From: Roseateles sp.
Lineage (GTDB): Bacteria > Pseudomonadota > Gammaproteobacteria > Burkholderiales > Burkholderiaceae_C
NCBI GenBank assembly: GCA_019234295.1
Contig: JAFALK010000042.1
Coordinates: forward strand, 1 to 35,007
Direction: 5' to 3'
DNA length: 35,007 bases
Position numbers and translations under genes: made by a program. A model generated the notes under the pieces. It saw only the letters and a program-made list of their open reading frames with translations. It was not told where the DNA came from and did not search any database. Shown one piece after another: positions 27,416 to 35,007 of this stretch. Numbering within the stretch: the first letter of the stretch is position 1; the number at the start of each line of letters is the position of its first letter.

Positions 27416-28036
27416 TCAGCGCAAGCCGGCGATGTAGTCGGACACGGCGGCGATTTCCTTGTCGTTCATCTTCGCGGCGACGGCGGTCATCACGGCATTG
27501 TTGCCGCGGGCGCCCGAGCGGAAGGCGTTCAGCTGGGCCACGATGTAGTCGGCTTGCTGGCTGCCGATGCGCGGGTACTGGGCCGGCATGCCGGCGCCAG
27601 TGGGACTGTGGCAGCCGGCGCAAGCGGCGATGGAGCGGTCGGCAATGCCGCCGCGGTAGATCTTCTCGCCCAGGGTAGCGAGTTCCTTGTTCTTGCCGAA
27701 GCCCGGCTTGGCCGGTGCCTTGGAGGCGTAGAAGGCGGCCACGTTGCGCACGTCCTCGTCCGACAGCGGGGCGGCCATGCCCTGCATCACGGGGCTCTTG
27801 CGCTTGCCTTCCTTGAAGTCCTTGAGCTGCTTCTCAAGGTACTCGGCATGCTGGCCCTGCAGGATGGGATTGGCGGCCGCGCCGCGCGATCCGTCCGCGG
27901 TGTGGCAGGCGCCGCAGGTCTGGCTGGAGAGGGCGGCCCCCTTGGTCAGGTCAGGCTTGGCGGCGGCGGGGGCTTCGGCGGCCATGGTGGCCGAGGCAAG
28001 GAGAAAACCCGACAACAGAAAAACGGCAGTCTTCAT
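27416..28036 (-). CDS. Dihaem cytochrome c4
   Basis: A 206-residue periplasmic electron carrier. A Sec signal (MKTAVFLLSGFLLASATMAAE) precedes two homologous class I cytochrome domains with CxxCH motifs CGACH (41-45) and CAGCH (139-143). Axial methionines are expected in SPVMQGMAAPLSDEDVRNVAAFYAS and in AVMTAVAAKMNDKEIAAVSDYIAG. Cytochromes c4 pass electrons from the bc1 complex to terminal oxidases such as cbb3. The gene stands right before the System II assembly genes that would mature it, and is divergent from engB. Confidence 0.95.
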   Translation of the reverse strand: MKTAVFLLSGFLLASATMAAEAPAAAKPDLTKGAALSSQTCGACHTADGSRGAAANPILQGQHAEYLEKQLKDFKEGKRKSPVMQGMAAPLSDEDVRNVAAFYASKAPAKPGFGKNKELATLGEKIYRGGIADRSIAACAGCHSPTGAGMPAQYPRIGSQQADYIVAQLNAFRSGARGNNAVMTAVAAKMNDKEIAAVSDYIAGLR

Positions 28037-28118
28037 GGAGTTTGTAGTTTCTGTGGACCGTGCAGGGGATCTGAACAGCCAATCTTACAATGGCAAATTC
28101 ACCCGAACCCTCAGGTCT

Positions 28119-28853
28119 ATGCCCCACGATTCCCCTGATACGGCACGCTCCGACAAGGAGGTATTGGCCTGGACCCACACGGCCCGCTTCTTCACGACAG
28201 CGGCCCAGCTCCACCACCTGCCGGCCATCGAGCTGCCCGAGATCGCCTTCGTCGGCCGCTCCAATGCCGGCAAGTCCACGGCCATCAACACGCTGGCGCA
28301 GCAAAAGCGCCTGGCCTTCGCGTCCAAGACGCCGGGCCGCACCCAGCACATCAACCTCTTCCACCTTGGCCCCAAGGATGCGCCCGATGCGCTCTTCGCC
28401 GACCTGCCCGGCTACGGCTACGCGGCCGTGAACAAGAGCGCCAAGCAGCGCTGGCAGAAGGTCATGGCCGACTACCTTGAGGTTCGGCGCAGCCTCTCGG
28501 GCGTGGTGCTGATGGTCGACTCGCGCCTGGGCCTGACCGAGCTGGACCAGCAGCTGCTCGAATTCGTCGCCCCGCGCGTGGCCACGGGCGAGGTCAAGCT
28601 GCTGGTCGTGTTGACCAAGTCCGACAAGCTCAACCGCAAGGAGTCCCAGGCCGCGCTGGAGGCCTGCCAGGAATTCCTGGGCGGGCTGGCGACCGAGGCT
28701 TCCGATGTCTCTGTCACCCTTTTCTCGGCGCTCAAGAAGCAGGGCGTCGCCGATGTGGCTGGCATCCTGCGCGAGTGGGTGGACGCAGCGCCTCAGGTCG
28801 CGGCTGTCGAAGTCCCGCCCGCCGAGGATCAGGGCCTGCCGATGAACAAGTAG
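28119..28853 (+). CDS. engB: Ribosome-assembly GTPase EngB (YsxC/YihA)
   Basis: A 244-residue essential GTPase of the TrmE-Era-EngA-EngB family, acting in late assembly of the 50S subunit. G1 GRSNAGKST is at 46-54, with the G2 region KTPGRTQHINLF, G3 DLPGYGYAAV, G4 TKSDK, and G5 in FSALKKQG. The start ATG at 28119 fits family length; the frame is open far upstream (to 27744), but that part lies antisense to the cytochrome gene. The last 25 bases overlap the convergent patatin gene. The C-terminal tail after EWVDAAPQ is a poorly conserved extension. Confidence 0.96.
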   Translation: MPHDSPDTARSDKEVLAWTHTARFFTTAAQLHHLPAIELPEIAFVGRSNAGKSTAINTLAQQKRLAFASKTPGRTQHINLFHLGPKDAPDALFADLPGYGYAAVNKSAKQRWQKVMADYLEVRRSLSGVVLMVDSRLGLTELDQQLLEFVAPRVATGEVKLLVVLTKSDKLNRKESQAALEACQEFLGGLATEASDVSVTLFSALKKQGVADVAGILREWVDAAPQVAAVEVPPAEDQGLPMNK

Positions 28854-31150
28854 ACGGCGCTGCCGCCCCTGGGCGCGCGCCCGACGGCGAGGTACAGCGG
28901 GCCCAGGCCGGTGTCGGTGCCCACGAAGAGGCTGGCCGCGTAGCGCAGGTCGCTCAAGCTCGCCTCGTGCGCCTGCTGCCAGGCATTGCCGGCCTCCAAC
29001 GAGCCGCCGACGAAAACGCCGCGCGAGAGCACGGGCGTTTGCCCCAGGCGCAGGTAATAGCTGGCGCGACCGAAAAGCAGGGCGCGACCCATCAGCTGGC
29101 CCGGCTGGTAGCCCGAGAGCTGCTGGAAGCCGCCGAGCGAGTACGGCCCCTGGGTCGAATCAGCGGGTTGCCGCGCGACGAGCCCCCGGCCGTTCAGATT
29201 CAGGGTGTGGGGGCCCCAGCTGTGCACCCAGGTGGCCTGGCCCTCGGCGCGGTCGAAGCTCGCGCGCCGATCGTTCGGCCCGCCCGAGACCTGGCCGCTC
29301 ACATACTCCAGCAGCACGCGGTAGCCGGCCTGAGGGAAATTGGCGTAGTCCAGCTGATCGACGACGGCGCGAAGGCGCAGCCCAGATTCGTTCCAGATCT
29401 GATCGAGCTGGCCTGCTTGCAACTGCAGGTCGGGACCGATTACGACGGGCCGGATGCGCCAGCTCTCATGGATAAGGCCAACGCGCAACTCGCCGATGCC
29501 GCCCCAGGGCTGACCCAAGTCGAGGCCGAAGTTGCCGGACTGGCGGCTCAGCTCGCCGAGCTCCTGGCCGCTGTCGGGCTGGTAGAGCTTGAGTTTGAGT
29601 CGCGCGAGCTCGCCCCAGGCCGAGGCGAACCATTCGCTCGAGCCGCCCAGGTTCAGCGTCAGTGGCTGGTACAGCTCGCTGAACAGCCGCGGATGCTGGC
29701 CGATCGAGGCTTGGTTGCGCCACTCGAGGCCGTCCTCAGTGAGCCAGTGCCGGTTGTGGCTCACCCGGAGGTCGAAGGCGCTGTTGCCGGAGAGATCGGT
29801 GGAGAGGTCGATGCCGACGCGGAAGTAGTTCGGCCCCCAGGGCTTGTCTTCCAGCTCGAAGCTCAGGCCTTCGCCGGCGGGCTTGCCAGTTGCATCCGTG
29901 TGTGGCTCCACGCGGTAGTCCACGCGCTCGTAGTCGCCCGAGGAGATCAACAGGTTGGCGTCGCGCTCGGCCTTGGCCTGGTCGAAGGGCGCGCCGGCGT
30001 GCGATTGCAACCGGTTTGCGAGTCGTTCGGGATGGGTAAGTTGGCTGCCCGCAAACCCGACATCCGCCAGCAGCGGCGGTGGAAGCGGCACCTGCTGTCG
30101 CGCCAGGCGCCACGCGTTGTAGAGCTCAGGCGAGACGGCATAGCGGCGTAGCTGCGGCAGTAGCTCCTCGGCCTCCAGCTCGCCGAGGCGGATCAGCTCG
30201 GCCGTGCGCGCGAAGTCAGTATTGGTGAGCGAGCCGAGGTGGGGCGTGATCAGCTGGTCCTGGTCGGACAAGGTGGCGATCGAGCGCAGCACATTCTGCT
30301 CGGTCAAGATCGTGATCATCTGCGCCGTGACGCCGACCAGCGAGTTCAGCGAGGCGCGGCCAGCGAGTGGCGTGCCGACGTTGACCGCGATGATGCGCTG
30401 AGCGCCCATGCTGCGGGCCACGTCCACGGGCAGGTTGTTGACCAGGCCCCCGTCGCCGAGGATGTGGTCCTCGGAGCCGCTTGCCGCGTCGTTCGTCGAA
30501 CTGGCAGCACCCTCTAGGGCCTTGGGCGCAGACCATAGCGTCGGGGCGAAGACACCGGGCACGCTCATCGACGAGCGCATGGCCTGCGCGAGGCCGCCTT
30601 CGCCGAGCACGCGTTGCTCGCCCGTCTCCATATCGGTGGCTACGGCGCGAAAGGGTGTGGGCAACTGGTCGAAGTCGCTGATGGCGCGTACCGGCAGGGT
30701 CAGGCGGCGCAGCAGGATTTCAAGGCCGCGTGAGGACAGCGTGCCCTGCGGCGCCAGCAGCTCACCGTTGCGCAGGCCGAATTCGATGGCGGCGGAGAAC
30801 TCGAAGTCCTCCTCCTTGCGTCGCTGCGAGAGCTGCTGCCGTTCCACGCGGGTTGCGAACATGCGGCTCCAGTCAATGCGCAGCAGCTCGCGCTCTAGCT
30901 GCTCGGCCGACAGCCCGCTGGCATAGAGGCCGCCGATGATGGCGCCCATGGAAGTGCCGGCGATCACGTCGACCGGGATGTGCTCGCGTTCCAGCACCTT
31001 GAGCACGCCCACATGGGCCAGGCCGCGCGCACCGCCGCCGGAGAGCACCAGTCCGATGCGCTCGCGCTCGCTTGCGGCCATGGCCGGGGTCGGCAGCGTA
31101 AGCGTGAGGGCGAGAAAGAGCGTCGCGAGGCGAAAGCGTGGCCGTGGCAT
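28829..31150 (-). CDS. Patatin-like phospholipase with POTRA and beta-barrel (type Vd autotransporter, PlpD-like)
   Basis: A 773-residue secreted or surface lipase. A signal peptide (to about residue 25, PTPAMAA) is followed by a patatin domain: oxyanion loop SGGGARG (37-43), nucleophile motif GTSMG (Ser67), and catalytic Asp in GDGG (Asp233). A short Ser/Ala/Asn insertion of about 20 residues (ALEGAASSTNDAASGSED) precedes the Asp loop, compared with my memory of PlpD. A POTRA-like segment follows at about 390-450 and then a C-terminal 16-strand barrel of the Omp85 type (NYFRVGIDLSTDLSGNSAFDLR onwards). The last strand ends VYLFIGRP, without the usual terminal aromatic. The 3' end overlaps engB by 25 bp. 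The gene stands alone on its strand. Confidence 0.93.
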   Translation of the reverse strand: MPRPRFRLATLFLALTLTLPTPAMAASERERIGLVLSGGGARGLAHVGVLKVLEREHIPVDVIAGTSMGAIIGGLYASGLSAEQLERELLRIDWSRMFATRVERQQLSQRRKEEDFEFSAAIEFGLRNGELLAPQGTLSSRGLEILLRRLTLPVRAISDFDQLPTPFRAVATDMETGEQRVLGEGGLAQAMRSSMSVPGVFAPTLWSAPKALEGAASSTNDAASGSEDHILGDGGLVNNLPVDVARSMGAQRIIAVNVGTPLAGRASLNSLVGVTAQMITILTEQNVLRSIATLSDQDQLITPHLGSLTNTDFARTAELIRLGELEAEELLPQLRRYAVSPELYNAWRLARQQVPLPPPLLADVGFAGSQLTHPERLANRLQSHAGAPFDQAKAERDANLLISSGDYERVDYRVEPHTDATGKPAGEGLSFELEDKPWGPNYFRVGIDLSTDLSGNSAFDLRVSHNRHWLTEDGLEWRNQASIGQHPRLFSELYQPLTLNLGGSSEWFASAWGELARLKLKLYQPDSGQELGELSRQSGNFGLDLGQPWGGIGELRVGLIHESWRIRPVVIGPDLQLQAGQLDQIWNESGLRLRAVVDQLDYANFPQAGYRVLLEYVSGQVSGGPNDRRASFDRAEGQATWVHSWGPHTLNLNGRGLVARQPADSTQGPYSLGGFQQLSGYQPGQLMGRALLFGRASYYLRLGQTPVLSRGVFVGGSLEAGNAWQQAHEASLSDLRYAASLFVGTDTGLGPLYLAVGRAPRGGSAVYLFIGRP

Positions 31151-31323
31151 CGGCGAGATTCTGCATCAGCGAATCTGCTGTTCACGGTGAGGGTCGCCGG
31201 ACAGAGGGGGAGGTTTTGCGAATGGTCGGGCGCGACGAGAGAGGTCGGGCGGCTTCAGCGTGACAGGGCGCCCCAATGGTCTCACCGCTCGGATTCCTGC
31301 GCTGTTAGCTGCGCCGTCTGCTA

Positions 31324-31341
31324 CAGGACATTCAGGACATT
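31324..31341. repeat. Two direct copies of CAGGACATT
   Basis: A perfect 9-bp tandem duplication just beyond the 3' end of the glycosyltransferase operon. It is followed by CCGGATCCTG, which can pair weakly with the second copy. The surrounding gap 31151-31357 (207 bp) shows no terminator or gene. Confidence 0.7.
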
Positions 31342-31357
31342 CCGGATCCTGATGAAT

Positions 31358-32944
31358 TCAATCACGACTCGGCCGGCAGTCGTAAAGGAGACCATCCCGT
31401 TGCGGTTCGCCGAAGTGCTCTCGCAGGAGCTTGCAGTGGTGCTCCAGATAGGAATCAAAGCCAGGAAGATTGGTGACCGTGGCCGCCCCGGGCATGTGCG
31501 CCACGGACCCGACGACGAGAATGTAGCGGGGAGGGGTGCGCTCGAAGTCTTCGAGCAGGTGTTGTACACCGCTCTGCTGCGCCCATGCCAGCAGACGCCC
31601 CGCGCGCTTCTCGGGTGGCGGTCTGTGGTAATAGATACTGTCAGGCATGCCTTCGAAGGCCCAGGGAAACTGGAGATTCGACGCGGGAACGAGCTCGTTC
31701 ATCGCATAGAAGCTCGAGCGCATGCCCAGCACATAGCCGTAGGCTCCTCGCGTCTGAGGGCCCAGCTTGTCGCCCAAGATTGAGGCCATCACATCGGTTC
31801 GACCGTTGCGGTCCCAACTTGACGCGGCCGACAGCGTGGACAGCACGAGCAGCACCGAGCCGATGGTCCACGCACCATAAGAAGCCTCGAAACGCCCCAC
31901 CCTCTCACCGATCCTCACGAGAATGCCGCCTGCCGGGACCGCCATCATGGGCAGGGCGGGAATCACGTGGAACGGGTAGTTCGAAGGCGAGACCACGATG
32001 ACCGCCAGCATTGCGGCCGCGCAGGCAAGCAGCAAGGCTTCGGGGCCTTTTGCCGAGGTGGCCGCCAGCGCCGCGAGGCCGCATAGGAGCGGCAGCATTG
32101 CCAGAGTCCCTAGCACGGCCAGACTCGACTGCGCGAGATGGAGCATCGCCCCGCCCTCTGCGGACACGCCGCGCACCAGGGGGTAGACGAACAACCCGGC
32201 CAAGTATTCCCGCGCTTGCCCGTGCATGCTGAACCACGCTAGGAACAGCAGCAGGGGCAGGGCCGTTGCTAGCGCGAACAACACAGCATTGAGCCAGCGG
32301 ATCCGCACCATCGCCGTTCCATCGCGTTGGAACAGTGCAATCCAGACAAAGCAGAGCATTGGCACCAGCGCATAGGTCTGGCGCGTCAGCACCGCCAGTC
32401 CCATGAGGCTGCCGCTGGCAAGCAGGGGCAGCGGCTTCAGCCGGGCCCAGGCACGCCCGGTCGCCGTCAGCAGGAAGATCAGCCCGGCCACAATGAACAG
32501 GGCGCCGACAGTTTCCGTCTTCAGTGCAAGAAAGCTTGTATCTGCCGTTAACGCTTGCAACAACAGGGCAGCCGTCGCGAGTCCGGCCAGGCGGCAGTTC
32601 AGGCGTCCGGCCAGCAGGCCCGTCAAGCCCACCAGGGCGCCGACCACGAGGAATGCGGCGACTTTGACGGCAGCCATGTTATAGCCTGCGCCGGCGACCC
32701 ATTGCACAAGCTGATGCGTGAGCGCGATGACCGGCCCCTTGTTGTCATGGCAGCCGGTGATGGGGACTTGCTGCGTTGCCAGCCCTCGCGCAGCGCAGGC
32801 CGCGAACGTCATTTCGTCATAGGAGAGAGGCAGCGCGCGTTGCCGCCCCAGTTCGATCTGAATCAGGTACGCGAATACCAGCAGCGCTAGAGCCAGCGTA
32901 GCCCAGACTCCTGGCGCGACCGCATTGCGCTCAGGCTGGGTCAT
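31358..32944 (-). CDS. ArnT/PMT-like membrane glycosyltransferase (GT39/GT83 type)
   Basis: A 528-residue polytopic protein of the GT-C fold. The first membrane helix (ATLALALLVFAYLIQIELG) is followed by a periplasmic loop with the family acidic pair in LPLSYDEMTF. Then come about ten more hydrophobic helices and a C-terminal soluble domain of about 150 residues. Such enzymes use a polyprenyl-phosphate sugar and transfer it to lipid A, a polysaccharide or a protein outside the cytoplasmic membrane. Its start overlaps the stop of the preceding DPM1-GtrA gene (ATGA), which would make and flip that donor. The acceptor is unknown. An open frame extends to 33130 but lies in the neighbouring gene. 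Confidence 0.85.
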   Translation of the reverse strand: MTQPERNAVAPGVWATLALALLVFAYLIQIELGRQRALPLSYDEMTFAACAARGLATQQVPITGCHDNKGPVIALTHQLVQWVAGAGYNMAAVKVAAFLVVGALVGLTGLLAGRLNCRLAGLATAALLLQALTADTSFLALKTETVGALFIVAGLIFLLTATGRAWARLKPLPLLASGSLMGLAVLTRQTYALVPMLCFVWIALFQRDGTAMVRIRWLNAVLFALATALPLLLFLAWFSMHGQAREYLAGLFVYPLVRGVSAEGGAMLHLAQSSLAVLGTLAMLPLLCGLAALAATSAKGPEALLLACAAAMLAVIVVSPSNYPFHVIPALPMMAVPAGGILVRIGERVGRFEASYGAWTIGSVLLVLSTLSAASSWDRNGRTDVMASILGDKLGPQTRGAYGYVLGMRSSFYAMNELVPASNLQFPWAFEGMPDSIYYHRPPPEKRAGRLLAWAQQSGVQHLLEDFERTPPRYILVVGSVAHMPGAATVTNLPGFDSYLEHHCKLLREHFGEPQRDGLLYDCRPSRD

Positions 32945-34041
32945 TTGCGCTTGCCACCCCAGGTGTAGAACGAGGTGACGGCGTAGTTCCAGACCGCTCC
33001 CACGAGGATGCCTGCTACAGCGGCGAGTACCCACTGCCCGCCGCGGCCAAAGAGGTAGTTGGCGATGCCGACATTGGCGAATGCGCCGACGCTGCAGGCC
33101 AGCATGAAGGACAACAGGCCCTTTGCCCATGCCGCGCCGGACAGGCGCCGGTCACGATACGTCATCAGATTGTTGATCGAGAAGTTGAAGACCATGGCCA
33201 CGAGCGTTGCGACCGCCTGGGCGAGGTGGAATTCAACCTTGCCGCCCACATACATCGAAGTTAGGACGGCCATGTGCACGAGCAGACCCAGGCCGCCGAT
33301 CAGCGCAAAGGCCAAGAAGCGCACGGGCACGATATGGCCGATCAACTTGTCGGCCAGAAGCATTAGATAGTCCCAGGCCACCTGGTTGTCGAGCTTGCTC
33401 TCGCCGGCCTGTCGGTTGCGGAACTGATAGGGAATCTCGACGAAGCGCAGCGGCTCACGGCCCGACGCGAACAGATCTAGCAAGATCTTGAAGCCCAGCG
33501 CGGACAGGTGCCGCACGCGATCTAGGAAGACCGGCCGGCGGACCATGAAGAAGCCGCTCATTGGGTCCTTGAGGGTCGAGGGAACGACCAAGTGACTGAG
33601 ACGAGTCGCGAAGCGACTGATGAGCGCCCGGCCACTGTCCCACTCGCCCACGCCACCACCTTCCACATAGCGGCTGCCCACGGCCAGATCCATGTCTTCC
33701 CGCAAGATCGCGTGCAGCATGCGCGTCAGGATGGTCTCGTCATGCTGTAGATCACCATCCATGACGGCGACGATCGGCGCGCTGCAGGCCATCACGCCCT
33801 CGATACAGGCCGACGACAGACCGCGTCGGCCGATACGGTGGATGCAGCGCACGCGCGTGTCCTGGCGCGCGAGCGCCCGCACCACATCGGCGGTGCCGTC
33901 CGGAGAATCATCGTCGACGAAGATCACTTCCCAGGCAACGTCTTTTAGCGCCTCAGAGAGCAAGCGCACCAGTTCAGGTACGTTGGCACTCTCGTTGTAG
34001 GTCGGCACCACAACAGACAATATCGCGGCTTCTTGCAGCAC
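32941..34041 (-). CDS. GT2 polyprenyl-phosphate glycosyltransferase fused to GtrA
   Basis: A 366-residue fusion. Residues about 8-230 are a family 2 (DPM1-like) transferase with VVVPTYNES, the DDDSPDGT donor site and the DGDLQHD metal motif. Residues about 235-360 are a GtrA domain with four membrane helices (FLAFALIGGLGLLVHMAVL, FNFSINNLMTYRDRR, and an ending SFYTWGGKRK). It would attach a sugar from a nucleotide donor to undecaprenyl phosphate and help move it across the membrane for the GT-C partner downstream. I place the start at the GTG at 34041, because GGGAGGA at 34045-34051 lies just upstream; the in-frame TTG at 34053 overlaps that ribosome site. Confidence 0.88.
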   Translation of the reverse strand: MLQEAAILSVVVPTYNESANVPELVRLLSEALKDVAWEVIFVDDDSPDGTADVVRALARQDTRVRCIHRIGRRGLSSACIEGVMACSAPIVAVMDGDLQHDETILTRMLHAILREDMDLAVGSRYVEGGGVGEWDSGRALISRFATRLSHLVVPSTLKDPMSGFFMVRRPVFLDRVRHLSALGFKILLDLFASGREPLRFVEIPYQFRNRQAGESKLDNQVAWDYLMLLADKLIGHIVPVRFLAFALIGGLGLLVHMAVLTSMYVGGKVEFHLAQAVATLVAMVFNFSINNLMTYRDRRLSGAAWAKGLLSFMLACSVGAFANVGIANYLFGRGGQWVLAAVAGILVGAVWNYAVTSFYTWGGKRK

Positions 34042-34086
34042 GATTCCTCCCAATGAAGTGGCCGTCGCTTTGTCTCGTGCCGGCCT

Positions 34087-34134
34087 CTGACTGGCGGTGC
34101 TCGAACCTGAGCTGGCACCAGTCAGGTTTCTTTT
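34087..34134. promoter_or_regulatory. Overlapping, mutually exclusive hairpins in the glycosyltransferase leader
   Basis: CTGACTGG (34087-34094) can pair with CCAGTCAG (34118-34125). Alternatively AACCTGA (34104-34110) can pair with TCAGGTT (34122-34128), extended by CTGG/CCAG inside. The two structures share bases and cannot coexist. On the plus strand the second is followed by TTTCTTTT, like a terminator, yet no plus-strand gene precedes it. It starts 46 bp upstream of the glycosyltransferase start. Confidence 0.5.
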
Positions 34135-34201
34135 GTAGGGACCGTAATCAACTGGACTTCATTTCGTAATAGGTGCTTTCACGCCCTCCCTCCCGGGCGC
34201 C

Positions 34202-34218
34202 GTGACCGTCTCGGTCAC
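34202..34218. repeat. Short perfect inverted repeat
   Basis: GTGACCG and CGGTCAC form 7-bp arms around TCT. No T-tract follows, so it looks more like a protein-binding site than a terminator. Confidence 0.5.
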
Positions 34219-34347
34219 AAGCGTGTCGCAAGAATCAGATCTACCCAGTCCGCTCCTTCGTGGCTTCGGGTCACTCTCCATTGGTGATCACACTGGTGAA
34301 CGCGGTCCGCGAAGAACCGAGAAATCAGGCGCAGCCGCGCACAGACG

Positions 34348-34376
34348 AAAAAAGGGCCGCAAGATGCGGCCCTTTT
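34348..34376 (-). terminator. Rho-independent terminator of groEL
   Basis: A 12-bp stem (AAAAGGGCCGCA at 34350-34361 with TGCGGCCCTTTT at 34365-34376), loop AGA, and TTTTTT on the minus strand. It lies 25 bp after the groEL stop. Confidence 0.92.
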
Positions 34377-34400
34377 GCTTGGCTTGGTGAAGCGCCGAGC

Positions 34401-35007
<607 letters not shown>

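Larger units (their letters stand above)
34042..34347. other. Gene-free spacer between glycosyltransferase operon and groEL terminator
   Basis: About 300 bp without any credible coding frame, locally less GC-rich than its surroundings. It holds the leader hairpins described at 34087-34134 and a second inverted repeat at 34202-34218 (GTGACCG / CGGTCAC, 3-base loop). I could not identify a convincing promoter for the operon. Confidence 0.6.

Noticed and set aside
25077..27437. 786-residue plus-strand frame antisense to the ResB and CcsB genes
   Set aside because: Shadow frame; no recognisable domain, and it runs through the terminator at 27369-27396.
28086..28091. TACAAT as the -10 box of an engB promoter
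   Set aside because: No acceptable -35 box at 16-18 bp upstream.
27744..28118. N-terminal extension of EngB
   Set aside because: It is antisense to the cytochrome c4 gene and not part of the GTPase family; the ATG at 28119 fits.
31151..31357. Possible small RNA or terminator between the autotransporter and the glycosyltransferase genes
   Set aside because: Only a short direct repeat is present, with no T-tract and no promoter pair.

Overview
The window comes from a GC-rich chromosome of a betaproteobacterium, most likely order Burkholderiales. The evidence is the gene complement: a yggS/pilT divergent pair followed by pilU, System II cytochrome c maturation genes (ResB plus a WWD-domain CcsA/CcsB protein) next to a cytochrome c4 and engB, a ttcA/folB-type neighbourhood, and msrPQ. 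Most of it is ordinary housekeeping chromosome. I see no phage, insertion sequence, CRISPR, rRNA or tRNA. The genus cannot be fixed from the sequence alone.

Layout. 1-1600: an AT-rich left edge, an orphan reading frame without a convincing start, a cold-shock-domain membrane protein, a 6 x 10 bp repeat array, and a small TonB-C-domain protein. 1630-6381: a chemoreceptor, the PLP-homeostasis protein YggS, and the type IV pilus retraction ATPases PilT and PilU. 6413-10660: a beta-hydroxyacid dehydrogenase, a DiaA-like SIS protein with a DolP-like BON lipoprotein, an SRPBCC protein, an unrecognised small protein, a glycine-zipper protein and an acyl-CoA thioesterase. 10657-17833: a D-glucarate/D-galactarate catabolic locus. 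GudD and GarD both make 5-dehydro-4-deoxy-glucarate, KdgD converts it to 2,5-dioxopentanoate, and an aldehyde dehydrogenase oxidises that to 2-oxoglutarate. A FadR-type GntR repressor sits in the middle, with matching operator-like palindromes. The GudP-type sugar-acid transporter of this locus is a wreck: stop codons, frameshifts and an internal deletion whose junction is a heptanucleotide repeat tract.

17909-22233: glmU, a DUF4136 lipoprotein, ttcA, and a single gene that fuses a thioredoxin-reductase-like flavoprotein to a dihydroneopterin aldolase domain. 22303-28853: msrQ-msrP (periplasmic methionine sulfoxide repair), the two System II cytochrome c assembly proteins, a dihaem cytochrome c4, and the ribosome-assembly GTPase EngB. 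28829-34041: a patatin-type Vd autotransporter whose 3' end overlaps engB, then a two-gene glycosyltransferase operon (GT39/GT83-like membrane transferase plus a DPM1-GtrA fusion). 34042-34400 is a gene-free spacer with structured inverted repeats and the groEL terminator. The window ends inside groEL.

The points most worth a second look are the reductase-DHNA fusion, the transporter pseudogene with its heptamer tract beside an otherwise intact pathway, the operator/promoter overlap upstream of kdgD, the period-10 repeat array, competing hairpins ahead of the glycosyltransferase operon, and glmU starting directly behind another gene's terminator. None of these amounts to a clear new multi-gene system.
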